Shown here one piece after another: positions 1-9,035 of a DNA stretch of 64,000 nucleotides. The stretch lies in the NCBI GenBank assembly GCA_000583135.1, contig JFBG01000010.1:1-64000 (forward strand), given 5' to 3'. A model generated the notes under the pieces. It saw only the letters and a list, made by a program, of their open reading frames with translations, was not told the origin of the DNA and made no database searches. Position numbers and translations under genes: made by a program. The DNA comes from Thioalkalivibrio sp. HK1 (lineage in GTDB: Bacteria > Pseudomonadota > Gammaproteobacteria > HK1). Position 1 is the stretch's first letter; every line of letters starts with the position of its first letter.

Positions 1-3000
1 GGGGGGTAGCCAATTTGAGCGGACATACCATCAAGCACCGCATCAGCAACGTAATCCGATCTTATCAATTGACTCGGATTTATTTCTATATGATTAGGAA
101 AAATTTTATCCATCTGATATTTCATCTGAATGAAATTATAGTCCAAATAGCAAAACTGATTGATGAAGGGACGACGCTCATTAACAGTCACTATCTTTTC
201 CGCGTGGTTTACTTTTTTCCCACGCTTAAGATTGTTTTTCAATTCTCGATCCCAGCGAATTCTCGACGAATGATTTTCGATGGTTTCCTCTATATCTTCA
301 TTGGAATTTTTCAGATCGTGCAAAGCCGCCATATATTCATTCGCCATCTCCTTACCATAACGATCACAATGATCGTAAGAAAAATTATAGAGCCAGTCAT
401 CGCGACCTGTTTTCAATCCATTTGAAAACAACTTGAAGATAGCATCGGCTTTTCCCGCCTTTGCTTCTTTAGAAATCGCCGGATAACAAGATTCGAAGGA
501 TTCATCTTTTTGGTTGATCCAGTCATGATACATATCCGGGGAAATCATCTGCCAACCATCGACACCGGCGATCGAACGCATGGTCTCAAGTAGACCTAGT
601 TTTTCTTCGCGCTTTTTATAGTCACCGATATCATGATAGAGAATCCGGCAACCCTCATGACGGGCATCTGGATTCTTGATCCAAAGGGTGATCGCCACCG
701 GTGCTCTCGATCCCGATCCGAAAACCTTACCTCCTTCCCGAAGAGATGTCTCGCCTTGGGTACGTTGATTTCCCCGCAGATTCAACACATAAACGCTGCT
801 GAATTCCTTGGCAAAGCATGCCCGCAACCCCGAGTCCACATTGCCATCGATCCATGATCCATTGGTCACCATCGCGATGACACCGCGCTTGCCGATCCGA
901 TCAGAGGCCCAACGGATCGCCAGTTTATAGCTGTCATAAAGAGTGTTCTTGTTGCCGGCCTTGCTATATGCCGCATAAGTATTGCGAACCCTTTCTTCGA
1001 TATCATGATAAGTGACATTTTGATTGTTCGCCGACCACGGCGGATTGCAAATAATCACCTCGATATCGATCTCTCGCTGGCGCGCGACCCGCTCGCTATT
1101 ATCCGGCAGCCATCGGGCGGCAAGGCCATCTTTGTCGGCCAGCAGGTTGAAAGTATCGGTCAGTACGATACCGGGGAAGGGAGTGTATTCCCCTCCTCTT
1201 CGCTCTTTATAGGCAGACTCGATCTGCACCGCCCCGATATAGTATGCCAAAAGGACGATCTCGTTGGCGTGGATCTCTTCTCGATATTTGCGTTCGAGGT
1301 CGCGATCTCGGATCAGATCTTTCGATTGCAGCAAGCGCACGGGGAAAATTCCGGTGCCGGTGAAGGGATCGAAGATATGCACCCCTTCATCGCTCAAACG
1401 ACGTCCGAATTCCTCATGTAAAGCATGATCGGCACTGTGCAAGATGAAATCGACCACTTGCACCGGGGTATAGACGATCCCCAAGCGCTCGGCATCTTTT
1501 TTCATCGCGATCTGGAAGAAATTCTCATAGAGATCCATCAATATCTGTTGGCGAGCGTCGGGGGTGTCGATATTGGCAACGCCGGTGCGCACGCTTTCAT
1601 AGAAACGCTCGAGTCCGCGCAATTCGTTCTCGAGTCCGTAGTCGCCGAACTCCCGCCGCAGGCGATCCAACGCTTGGGCCACCGGATTTCCTTTGGTGAA
1701 ATCATAACCATCGAAAAGGGCATCGAAGATCGGGCGCGTCAATATATGCTGGGCGAACATCTCGATCGCGCTGTCGAAATCGATCTCGTCGTTGATCTGG
1801 CTTTTGAGTTCTTCGTGAAAGGCTTCGAATCGATCGAGAAGATCTCGATGCCCTTCGCTTTCGAGCAGCGCTTTGATACGAACGACGAGGGATTTGAAAA
1901 TATCGGCGACCTTGCCCGCCCATTCCTTCCAATAAAGCCGGTCGCCGCATTGCTTGACGATGCGGGCATGGATGAGATCGACCGGTAGATCGAGGGGCGG
2001 AAAGGGAAGATCGAAGTTCTCGCGTTCTTGTTCTTGCCCGTCGCCGCGGGCGAAGATGATGCGCTCCGGCAACCGTTTATTGAGGACGATCTGATTGATC
2101 TCGGCATCCAAGCGCTCGTCGTGGGAGCGCAAGGCGCGCAACACGCTCCACACCGCGGCGAATTCGTTGCCGGATTCCAAGACCGCCGCCGGATCTCTCC
2201 CGGCGGGGATCACCACCGGCAGCACGATATAACCGTATTCCTTCTCCGTACCCGGCGCCCGGCGCATCACGCGCCCCACCGCTTGCACCACATCCACCGT
2301 ACTCTTGCGCTCGGCCATGAACAAAACGGCGTCGAGAGCCGGGACATCGACCCCCTCGGAAAGGCAACGGGCGTTGGAAAGAATATGACATTCGCCCTGC
2401 GGGACATTCTTCAAAGCCTCGATCCTCTTCTTTCGATCGAGGGCGTTGTGTTGACCGTCGACATGCGATGTTTGGCAGCGCAGAAACTCCTCTTTGCGCT
2501 CGGGGGGAAGATCGGCCTGCGCCCTTTCTACGATCTTGGGCCAATGCTTCTCCAACCGCTTGGAGTCGCCGATGGTGTTGGTAAAGGCGATCGCCCTTCG
2601 CAATGGTCGAGGCTTGGGGCGGGGCTCGGTTTGCGAATCGGGCCGAGACCGGCTCGATGCCTTGCCCGCAAGATTCTCCGGATCGTGCAACGCCCGCCAA
2701 CAACCGACGATGCGGGCGGCATCGGACATTTTGATATCGCCACCCTCGTCCGCCAAATGCTCTTGCAAGGTTCGAGTGGCGGCGGCTTCGGAAAATGCCA
2801 GCACCACCACTCGATAATCGGAAAGCAAGCCTTGATTCAGAGCATCGGAAAAGGAAAGACGATGGAATTCGGGGCCGTAATCTTTGGGGTCGTCCATCGA
2901 AAACAAGCGCACTTCGTTTTCCCCGGCCTTGGTCTTGGTGGCTTCGGTATAGATCCTCGGGGTGGCGGTCATATAAAGACGTTTGACCCCGCGGATACGC

Positions 3001-4055
3001 TCTTGATCGTGCACCAGCACGAAGGGTGAGACTCGGGTCTTGTCTTTGACGCCGCTTGCGCTCACTCCGGTGGTGCGATGGGCTTCGTCGCACAGGATCA
3101 GATCGAATTCCGGGGCGCCCTTATCTTGGGCGCAAGCGATGAGCTCGAGGGATTGGTAGGTGCAAAAGACCACCCGCATCGCATCCGGCCTTGGTTGGAT
3201 CAGGCTTCGTTGGATGGTCATTGCATCGGTGGTGACCGGAATTTCCAGTTCGACCAGCGAGGCATCCTCGTCATTGCGGCCGGCCTTGGTATCGGAGCAG
3301 ATGCCGATATAACGATGCTCGATGCTCTTTTGCTCGGCAAAGGCCCGCATCGATTGCTGCATGAGGGAGATCGAGGGAACGAGATAGAGCACGCGGGCAC
3401 CGATACCCGCCATCTCCTCGGCAAGCCTCAAGGCGGTGAAGGTCTTGCCGGTACCGCAGGCCATGATCAGGCGGCCGCGGTCATGGCTTGCGAAGCCTTT
3501 GCGGATATCGGCGATGGCTTGACTTTGATGAGCGCGAAGGCGGTGCTTGGCGGCCGAATCGGCGATGATGGATTCGGGCTCGTCTTGGGTCAAATCCGGC
3601 CAACGGACTTGGCTGTTGGCCAAGGTCGTATAGTCGATCACCGTGCAGGGGGGCTGCACGCCTTCGATCTTCTTGCGCGCCATCGCTCCCCATTCATCGC
3701 CGGTATCGATCACCATGCGGGAGGTGAACGGGGCGCGATTCGAGGCGGCGAGGAAGGAATCCAAAGCCGCGCTCGATATCCTCGTCTTCGATGAATGGAA
3801 TTTGCACTGGATGGCGCAAAAGCCCTCGGAGTCTCGCTCCTTGGCCACCAGATCGATGCCCATATCCCGAGCATCGAAATCCGACCGATCGGATGCCCAT
3901 TCACCCCATGAATAAACCTCTAAGAAGCGACCTGAATAAAGCGGATCGACGCTCAGCCATCGCTTCATCAGCCGCTCGAACAGCCGCCCTTGCATGACAA
4001 GGGTGTCGGATTTGCGCAGCCTTTGCAGTAAACCCTCGAAATCGTCGCTCGCCAT
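1..4055 (-). CDS. Type ISP restriction-modification enzyme (nuclease-helicase-methyltransferase), 3' end outside window
   Basis: A single polypeptide for cutting and adenine methylation of DNA; about 1350 residues are visible and the C-terminal target-recognition end lies beyond the left edge. In order: an Mrr-like PD-(D/E)XK nuclease at about 60-90 (D68, then QCK at 83-85); a superfamily 2 helicase/translocase with Walker A CGTGKT at 200-205, DEAH at 323-326, a TATPR motif and a QAVGRVMR motif VI; a coupling helical region; and a gamma-type N6-adenine methyltransferase with YTPVQVVDF, motif I FDPFTGTG near 893 and motif IV NPPW near 1003. This order is that of LlaGI/LlaBIII-type enzymes. The ATG at 4055 has GGGGAG 8 nt upstream; an in-frame ATG at 4097 is possible. 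The end near the window edge is more AT-rich than the rest, as variable recognition domains often are. No interruption was seen. Confidence 0.93.
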   Translation of the reverse strand, partial: MASDDFEGLLQRLRKSDTLVMQGRLFERLMKRWLSVDPLYSGRFLEVYSWGEWASDRSDFDARDMGIDLVAKERDSEGFCAIQCKFHSSKTRISSAALDSFLAASNRAPFTSRMVIDTGDEWGAMARKKIEGVQPPCTVIDYTTLANSQVRWPDLTQDEPESIIADSAAKHRLRAHQSQAIADIRKGFASHDRGRLIMACGTGKTFTALRLAEEMAGIGARVLYLVPSISLMQQSMRAFAEQKSIEHRYIGICSDTKAGRNDEDASLVELEIPVTTDAMTIQRSLIQPRPDAMRVVFCTYQSLELIACAQDKGAPEFDLILCDEAHRTTGVSASGVKDKTRVSPFVLVHDQERIRGVKRLYMTATPRIYTEATKTKAGENEVRLFSMDDPKDYGPEFHRLSFSDALNQGLLSDYRVVVLAFSEAAATRTLQEHLADEGGDIKMSDAARIVGCWRALHDPENLAGKASSRSRPDSQTEPRPKPRPLRRAIAFTNTIGDSKRLEKHWPKIVERAQADLPPERKEEFLRCQTSHVDGQHNALDRKKRIEALKNVPQGECHILSNARCLSEGVDVPALDAVLFMAERKSTVDVVQAVGRVMRRAPGTEKEYGYIVLPVVIPAGRDPAAVLESGNEFAAVWSVLRALRSHDERLDAEINQIVLNKRLPERIIFARGDGQEQERENFDLPFPPLDLPVDLIHARIVKQCGDRLYWKEWAGKVADIFKSLVVRIKALLESEGHRDLLDRFEAFHEELKSQINDEIDFDSAIEMFAQHILTRPIFDALFDGYDFTKGNPVAQALDRLRREFGDYGLENELRGLERFYESVRTGVANIDTPDARQQILMDLYENFFQIAMKKDAERLGIVYTPVQVVDFILHSADHALHEEFGRRLSDEGVHIFDPFTGTGIFPVRLLQSKDLIRDRDLERKYREEIHANEIVLLAYYIGAVQIESAYKERRGGEYTPFPGIVLTDTFNLLADKDGLAARWLPDNSERVARQREIDIEVIICNPPWSANNQNVTYHDIEERVRNTYAAYSKAGNKNTLYDSYKLAIRWASDRIGKRGVIAMVTNGSWIDGNVDSGLRACFAKEFSSVYVLNLRGNQRTQGETSLREGGKVFGSGSRAPVAITLWIKNPDARHEGCRILYHDIGDYKKREEKLGLLETMRSIAGVDGWQMISPDMYHDWINQKDESFESCYPAISKEAKAGKADAIFKLFSNGLKTGRDDWLYNFSYDHCDRYGKEMANEYMAALHDLKNSNEDIEETIENHSSRIRWDRELKNNLKRGKKVNHAEKIVTVNERRPFINQFCYLDYNFIQMKYQMDKIFPNHIEINPSQLIRSDYVADAVLDGMSAQIGYP

Positions 4056-4396
4056 CGCCCAATCTCCCCCCACCTTGGAATCGGCTTGGAAACTCATCTC
4101 TTCGATCCCGCGCTTCCTTGCATAGCACGAGAAAAAAGGGCTGGATGATACTTGCCATCAACTTTGATGAGGCATTTTACAAGGTTATGCGGGCATCGGG
4201 TCATGCATCTGCCCGCCGAAAGGGGTATCGAGTGCATTTGCCGAGTCAAAGCCTTATGTGGGGCTCGTTCCCGGGGTGTGGTGCACTCGGGCTATCGGCC
4301 CACATCCCTCCGGTGAAGGATGCTTGACAATACCTGCGAAATTTGGTAATGGTTGAGTCGTAGCCATCAATCACTTTGACTTCGGGAGATCGACCG
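4056..4396. other. Intergenic region with a plus-strand promoter
   Basis: This lies between the divergent type ISP gene and the small exported protein. I see the plus-strand promoter at 4324-4352 and an ATGCAT site near 4203. No gene is supportable; short open frames here lack ribosome binding sites and recognisable products. Confidence 0.6.
4324..4352 (+). promoter_or_regulatory. Sigma70-type promoter of the small exported protein
   Basis: TTGACA at 4324-4329, a 17-nt spacer and TAATGG at 4347-4352. The second copy at 21155 has the same -35, the same spacing and a similar spacer (GAAATTTG here, GAATTTG there), upstream of a related gene. That comparison supports the call. Confidence 0.7.
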
Positions 4397-4780
4397 ATGC
4401 GTGAACTTACGATGATGATCGCATTCATGCTTGCCGGGTTTGTCGGCTCGGCTCACGCCGACGCTTCCTGCGATGCCCAAGGAGGCCCGCCGAGCGACTC
4501 GGCTTCGCTCGATAGCACCGGATGGATCGAGTATCAACCCGCCTCGAGCGAGCCGATCCAAACTGCCTCGACCGGCAACGGCGGACTTTTCGATGATGCC
4601 GATCTTTTTATCGCTCCCGAGTCAACACAGATTTGTGATACGAATGTCTTCGCTTGCTTTCACTTGCCGAACGAGGATCCATTGCTCGATACTGCCGAGC
4701 AGCAGCAGGCTATTCTTGTTATCTTGTTTGTCTACGGAGCGGTATGCGCCATCACGAACGGCGGTCCGGGCTGTGGCTAG
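4397..4780 (+). CDS. Small exported protein, novel family, copy 1
   Basis: Unknown function. The 127-residue product has a Sec signal peptide (residues 1 to about 21, ending SAHA before DASC), a short polar, cysteine-containing extracytoplasmic part and a hydrophobic stretch near the C-terminus (about 100-120, AILVILFVYGAV). It shares the pattern CDTNVFACFHLPNED with the protein at 21255-21710 (CAVDAYSCFHLVNND), as well as the overall layout. The ATG at 4397 was chosen because GGGAG lies 8 nt upstream and the signal peptide starts there; an ATG at 4376 has no such site. It stands alone, with its own promoter (4324) and terminator (4834). Paired cysteines could form disulfides in the periplasm. 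I cannot assign it to a known family. Confidence 0.75.
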   Translation: MRELTMMIAFMLAGFVGSAHADASCDAQGGPPSDSASLDSTGWIEYQPASSEPIQTASTGNGGLFDDADLFIAPESTQICDTNVFACFHLPNEDPLLDTAEQQQAILVILFVYGAVCAITNGGPGCG

Positions 4781-4833
4781 TCGGCTCGCTCGGCAGCGCT
4801 GCGAGTGGGCTTGATCGCTCATCCCTTCTCATC

Positions 4834-4872
4834 GGGGTGGGAGTAGCCGATAAAGTTGCTTCCACCCCTTTT
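4834..4872 (+). terminator. Intrinsic terminator of small exported protein gene
   Basis: GGGGTGGGAGTAGC pairs with GTTGCTTCCACCCC, counting a few G-U pairs and one mismatch, around a short CGATAAA loop, followed by TTTT. It lies 54 nt after the stop codon of the 4397-4780 gene. Confidence 0.75.
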
Positions 4873-5067
4873 GCGATTGAAGGCAACCCGGAAAGGCCAA
4901 CCCCAAAAACTTAAAGCCGAAAGCAATATCCTCATCGGCTGATATGAAGCACTCGAAGAAAAAGAAAATTCGAGATACTGCCACTACGGGAACGATGACC
5001 GCCAAGTACAAGCCAAAGCACAACGATTCGTACCGACTCTCCTCGTTTGCCTGCAAAATCCACATTC

Positions 5068-5090
5068 CCCGGCGCTTTGCCGGGTTTTTT
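5068..5090 (+). terminator. Strong intrinsic terminator without an obvious gene
   Basis: CCCGGC, loop GCTTT, GCCGGG, then six T. This is a textbook hairpin on the plus strand, about 200 nt after the previous terminator, although the next gene is on the minus strand. Confidence 0.75.
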
Positions 5091-5263
5091 ATGTCCGTTC
5101 TCGATCTCTTTTTTGATCCTTCACGCGGGTGAAGATAAAGCGGCGAAAAAAAAACGAGCGTTCAACTGCTCGTCAAGGATCAAAAATACTCCGAGACCAA
5201 AGGATTTGTGTAGGTTCATGCCGTCACAAATCATCGCTTTCAACTCGCTATCTAATCATGCGA

Positions 5264-6368
5264 TCAGTCATCATAGTTGAACTCAATACGGCTTTGAAGC
5301 AGTATTTCTTCAATCACGGGACCAGACTTTCCAGCGTCGGCAATTTCATCAAAGCGTTCTAACAAAACAGGAATATTGATGATCTCTTCAATGCAATCCA
5401 TATAACGTTGGACCACTCTCTCCACACTAAGTATCCTTTTGGCTTGTTGCTCTATCTTTTCGTACAGAGTATCCGCCGATTCCGATGATTTGATGACGAA
5501 GGTAATAGGATATCTCTGAATTTTTTCAATATCAAGAAAATACTTCTTGACATCAGTTGTTTCCGTGACCTGAAAAAATCGCCCCAATGGACGCATAACG
5601 AAATCGATTCCACCATCGTTCGCATTGCATCGTCCTGTCTTATAAAGAAATAATGACTCTTCTGATATCTTATCAAGGCTCCAACCCCAATAGATAGACT
5701 GGCCAGCGAAGTACTCCTTCAAAATTCCAAAGCTAGCGATTTCGAATATGCGCGCATCCATACTTGGCTGAATCATAGATACAATGAATCGACGAATCGC
5801 AGTTGGATTTTCTGTCTTTATTTTCTGCATCTCTTGGCATGTCGTGATGAAAGACTCGAATGCATCTCGTTTTGCCTCAATGTATGAATCAATGATCTCA
5901 ATCACCGCATTCGCAATATTGAATATCTTATTTGTGACTTCGATATTCAAAAGATTTTCATTGATCCAGTATTTGTTAGTTGTCACATCTCGGAGTATTG
6001 GAGTGAATTCACATACTTTGAAGTATTTTTCAAATTCTTTATTCATTCGGTGGTTGAGAGCATGATTTTGCAATTTTCCACCAAACGGCAGCTCACGCAT
6101 GCGTCGAAGGAGATCAGTGAAACGCGCTCCCTCGTATTCTTTATATCCACCAAGCTCATGAAAGGATTTGGCTAGATAATCTTCAACCAGCACATAAATC
6201 GCATATATATTACCAAACGACGAGCGCGACTTCGATCCGCCGTGATGCAGATTTGGTTTTGATATTCAGATACTGAATCAATTCGCTGGTATGAAATACA
6301 GCCTTACCGCGATTCCCGAACGCGTCTTCAAGAATTCGTACAATCTCAGGCGTGAATTCGTGCTCCAC
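5264..6368 (-). pseudogene. Type II restriction endonuclease (probably ATGCAT-specific), broken by a frameshift
   Basis: Partner of the adjacent YhdJ-like methyltransferase. The reading frame opens with GTG at 6368, only 5 nt after the methyltransferase stop and 9 nt after GGGGA. It encodes about 43 sensible residues (ending LNIKTKSASR) and then hits a stop after a shifted tail. The next frame continues with GSKSRSSFGNIYAIYVLVEDY and stays open to 5264. One extra base in the CGGCGGATC stretch (about 6238-6243) explains the break; correcting it gives about 370 residues. The core GGIDFVM plus FFQVTE near the middle of the second part looks like a PD-(D/E)XK-type catalytic region. If the shift is real, only an N-terminally truncated protein could start inside (GTG at 6193). 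It is clearly more AT-rich than its neighbours, suggesting horizontal transfer. A sequencing error is a fair alternative. Confidence 0.75.
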
Positions 6369-6373
6369 GACAA

Positions 6374-7261
6374 CTATTCCCCAAACAGCAATGGCTGGCT
6401 ATCGGCTGGACGAGACGAGACCCCGTTGCGACGCACATAGGTCTTATTCGGTGCCTTGAGAGGGTAACCATCTAGCTCTTGTCCAAACCTGAGCCGCCGT
6501 AGGCCGATTTTCACATACTCCAATTCTCGTTCGATCCCGATGCTTTGTCTTCGAAGGCGCTGCGCGACGGCGCTGGTCGTGAATGTCCCGGAAAAAGGAT
6601 CGAGGACGACATCGCCGGGATTGCTGCTGGCCTTGATGATGCGCTCCAACAAGGCTTCGGGTTTTTGAGAGGGATGCTCCTCGTATTCGGGCATGCGGTA
6701 TCGCACTCTCGGGAAAAACCATGCATTGCCCGGCACCTTCGTTGTGCTGTATGGGGTCGGCTTTGACTTCCGGTAATCGATGAGATTCCTTGTGGCGCCG
6801 GTTCTGGCCTCGACCCTGATATCATCGGCGTTGAATGTATAGTTGCGCTCGTCTTTTACGCCGAACAGGATCGGTTCGTACATCGATCCGAATTTTTTCT
6901 TTGCTTGCACGCCGGAACTATCGTAGTGCCATACGATTCGAGCGAGAATCTTCAATCGCTCGCGCAGGTGAATATCCAAATAGGGCATGGATTGCGTGCT
7001 TGTCATGAGATAGAGGCTGCCGTTGGCCTTTAGTTTTCCGATACAGAGATTCAACCATTCCTCGCACCATTTGACGTACTCTTTGATCGATGGCCATTTA
7101 TCTTCGAAGTCCATGAAGCGTTTGCCGATGTTGTAAGGGGGATCGGCGAAGACGAGATCGATCGAATTGTCCGGGATTTCACGATTCAATACCTCCAACG
7201 CTTCGCCATGGTAGATGCGATGCGTTTCATGCTCGAACGCTCTGATCGTCGTCTTTTGCAT
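6374..7261 (-). CDS. YhdJ-like DNA adenine methyltransferase (likely ATGCAT)
   Basis: Transfers a methyl group from S-adenosylmethionine to adenine in DNA. Beta-class order: motif IV ADPPYNIGK near residue 39 comes first, and motif I DPFSGTF near 220 comes late. Long shared stretches with E. coli YhdJ (M.EcoKII, recognition ATGCAT) can be recalled, for example YDSSGVQAKK, SMYEPIL and VPGNAWFFPRVRY, so ATGCAT is the expected target by family knowledge. The start at 7261 has AAGGAAGAG upstream; an ATG at 7279 adds six residues but lacks such a site. The endonuclease gene follows after 5 nt, so the two form a restriction-modification operon. ATGCAT sites do occur in this window (near 4203, 5860, 44720 and 59836), which fits a protecting methylase. 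Confidence 0.9.
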   Translation of the reverse strand: MQKTTIRAFEHETHRIYHGEALEVLNREIPDNSIDLVFADPPYNIGKRFMDFEDKWPSIKEYVKWCEEWLNLCIGKLKANGSLYLMTSTQSMPYLDIHLRERLKILARIVWHYDSSGVQAKKKFGSMYEPILFGVKDERNYTFNADDIRVEARTGATRNLIDYRKSKPTPYSTTKVPGNAWFFPRVRYRMPEYEEHPSQKPEALLERIIKASSNPGDVVLDPFSGTFTTSAVAQRLRRQSIGIERELEYVKIGLRRLRFGQELDGYPLKAPNKTYVRRNGVSSRPADSQPLLFGE

Positions 7262-7576
7262 TGGTCTCTTCCTTGGCATCGATCACCGCACAGGTATTCG
7301 ATGGCCCGCTTCGGTGCGATATGCCGCCACCGACAACCCACCCTCGACATGATGCAGATTTCAAAGCATCAAGAAAGCATTCCGGCGCTCTTTCAACGGC
7401 TCCCGTAGCAAAAACGCCTTGTCGATGAGACTCGAAAAGCACCGCAGACGGGTTGCCGCGGTCCAAAGAGCCAAGCGGATGGATATCTCGCCTTCGAATG
7501 CGCCACTGCTTGGCCGATTCAACTCATGATGCTGCCGAAACTCATCAACAAGGCAGGCAAGGACTCCCCGCTTTTA
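7262..7576. other. Intergenic region, nothing recognised
   Basis: Upstream of the methyltransferase and downstream of the ketopantoate-reductase-like gene. I see no gene, clear promoter or terminator here. Confidence 0.4.
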
Positions 7577-8593
7577 TCAACCGGAGTTCAAAGCCTGGCT
7601 ACGGATACGAACGCCCTCTTGCCCGATCACCGAGTCGAGCAGGCGGATCAGATCGTAGACGGTATCGATCGATGGGGTCGGGGTGTCGGTCAGGCGGGCC
7701 AGTTCGACGATGGCGCCGATGATCGCCGCCGCTTCCAAGGGCTTGCCGGCCTCGACATCCTGCAGCATCGAGGTCTTGTGCTTGCCCACCCGCTCGGCGC
7801 CGTCAATCCTTTTTTCGATCGATACCCGCAAGGTGATGCCGAGTTTATTGGCGATGGCCTCGGCCTCGGTCATGATGCGCGCAACGAGATCTCGCCCCGG
7901 CGGGCAAAGGCAAATATCGACCAAGGTGGCGTGGGTCAAGGCGCTGATGGGGTTGAAGGGCAGATTGCCCCATGCCTTCAGCCAGATTTCGGCGCGAATA
8001 TCATCGAGTACCGGGGCTTTGAAGCCCGCATTTTTCAACGTTTTGGACAAGGACTCGACTCGTTTCGAGGCGGAGCCGTCGAGCTCTCCCACGGGAAAGC
8101 GCATCCCCTCGATATGGCGAATACACCCCGGGGCGGTGATTTCGGCCGCCGGATAGGCGATGCAGCCGACGATGCTCTCGGCGGGGATCGCCTGCGAGAT
8201 CGCCCCTTCCGGATCGAGGGACCTTAAAACGGTGCCTTCCAAAGGCCCGCCATGACGCTGGAAATACCACCAAGGAATTCCATTTTGCACGGTGAGGACG
8301 ATGGTTTCGGGGCCGATCAGACGGCGCAGGGGCTCGACGATGGGGGCGATCTGATGCGCCTTGACCGCCAGTATCACCAAGTCCTGCGGGCCGCATTCGC
8401 CCATATCGGCGGTGGCGGCGATATCGCTCGCCCGCTCCACGCTGCCGTCTTTGAAAGTCAGCTCGATACCCTTGGCCTTGATCGCTTCCAGATGCGCTCC
8501 CCTTGCGATCAAGCAAACCTCCTCGCCTGCCAGAGCGAGTTTGGCGCCCATCAAACCCCCGATGGCCCCGGCCCCTACCACGCAAATTCTCAT
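7577..8593 (-). CDS. 2-dehydropantoate 2-reductase family protein
   Basis: An NADPH-dependent ketopantoate reductase (PanE/ApbA) fold of 338 residues. The N-terminus MRICVVGAGAIGG is the Rossmann dinucleotide-binding loop (GxGxxG). Later come VKAHQ, the conserved VLTVQNGIP segment, and the C-terminal helical domain with KAWGNLPFNPISALT, which carries the family's substrate-binding Asn/Ser. The start at 8593 has AGGAG 8 nt upstream; an upstream in-frame start at 8632 would add residues before the dinucleotide-binding strand. Its neighbours are not pantothenate genes, and a paralogue acting on another 2-oxoacid is possible, since this family is often duplicated. It appears to be transcribed alone. 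Confidence 0.85.
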   Translation of the reverse strand: MRICVVGAGAIGGLMGAKLALAGEEVCLIARGAHLEAIKAKGIELTFKDGSVERASDIAATADMGECGPQDLVILAVKAHQIAPIVEPLRRLIGPETIVLTVQNGIPWWYFQRHGGPLEGTVLRSLDPEGAISQAIPAESIVGCIAYPAAEITAPGCIRHIEGMRFPVGELDGSASKRVESLSKTLKNAGFKAPVLDDIRAEIWLKAWGNLPFNPISALTHATLVDICLCPPGRDLVARIMTEAEAIANKLGITLRVSIEKRIDGAERVGKHKTSMLQDVEAGKPLEAAAIIGAIVELARLTDTPTPSIDTVYDLIRLLDSVIGQEGVRIRSQALNSG

Positions 8594-9035
8594 CGATCGG
8601 ATCTCCTGTTCATCAAATCGGTCCTCGATCAACCGCCACGATCTTTCTTTTCACCGGACGGCTTCCCAAGCGGATGATTGTGCACTGCAACAAGGGGAAT
8701 TTGCAAGTATTTTCTATGGGTTAGGGGCGAACAGGCGGAGAAAAAACGCAAGGGATCGATCGCTCTTGATTTCTCATCGAGGAAGAATGCTTTGGATTAG
8801 GAAAATATATCAAGCGGCTTTCGATTGAGAAGGGGCCATAACGCTTGCGGAAAAAACTCGCTCGGCGAGGGAGGGCGAATCGACGAAGACACTCGGCGAT
8901 GCTCGCTCGACAACCAGCGAGGGGGCGCTGAGACCCCCTTGGACGAAAAGCCTCGGAGGTTCCTCGAAATGCCCGCCTCGGCTTCGATGCCGACGAAAGA
9001 GTCTTCCTCTCTTCGGGGCTTTTTTCAGGCTTTTC
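8594..9035. other. Intergenic region, nothing firm
   Basis: About 440 nt between two minus-strand genes. Around 8994-9028 there is a small inverted repeat (CGAAAGAG with CTCTTCG) followed by GGGGCTTTTTT on the plus strand, but no plus-strand gene precedes it. No coding region is supportable. Confidence 0.4.

Larger units (their letters stand above)
4781..5263. other. Intergenic region with two plus-strand terminators
   Basis: Contains the terminator of the small exported protein (4834-4872) and a second strong terminator (5068-5090). No convincing gene lies between them. A lysine-rich open frame starting at 4944 runs through the second terminator and lacks a ribosome binding site. The stretch 4873-5067 could hold a small RNA or be read-through sequence. 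Confidence 0.5.

Noticed and set aside
2028..3794. Long plus-strand open frames opposite the type ISP gene
   Set aside because: They are antisense to clear helicase and methyltransferase motifs on the minus strand and show no family resemblance.
4118..4327. Possible 69-residue plus-strand gene
   Set aside because: No ribosome binding site, overlaps the promoter of the exported protein, and no recognisable sequence.
4944..5132. Possible lysine-rich 62-residue gene
   Set aside because: It runs through the strong terminator at 5068-5090 and has no ribosome binding site.
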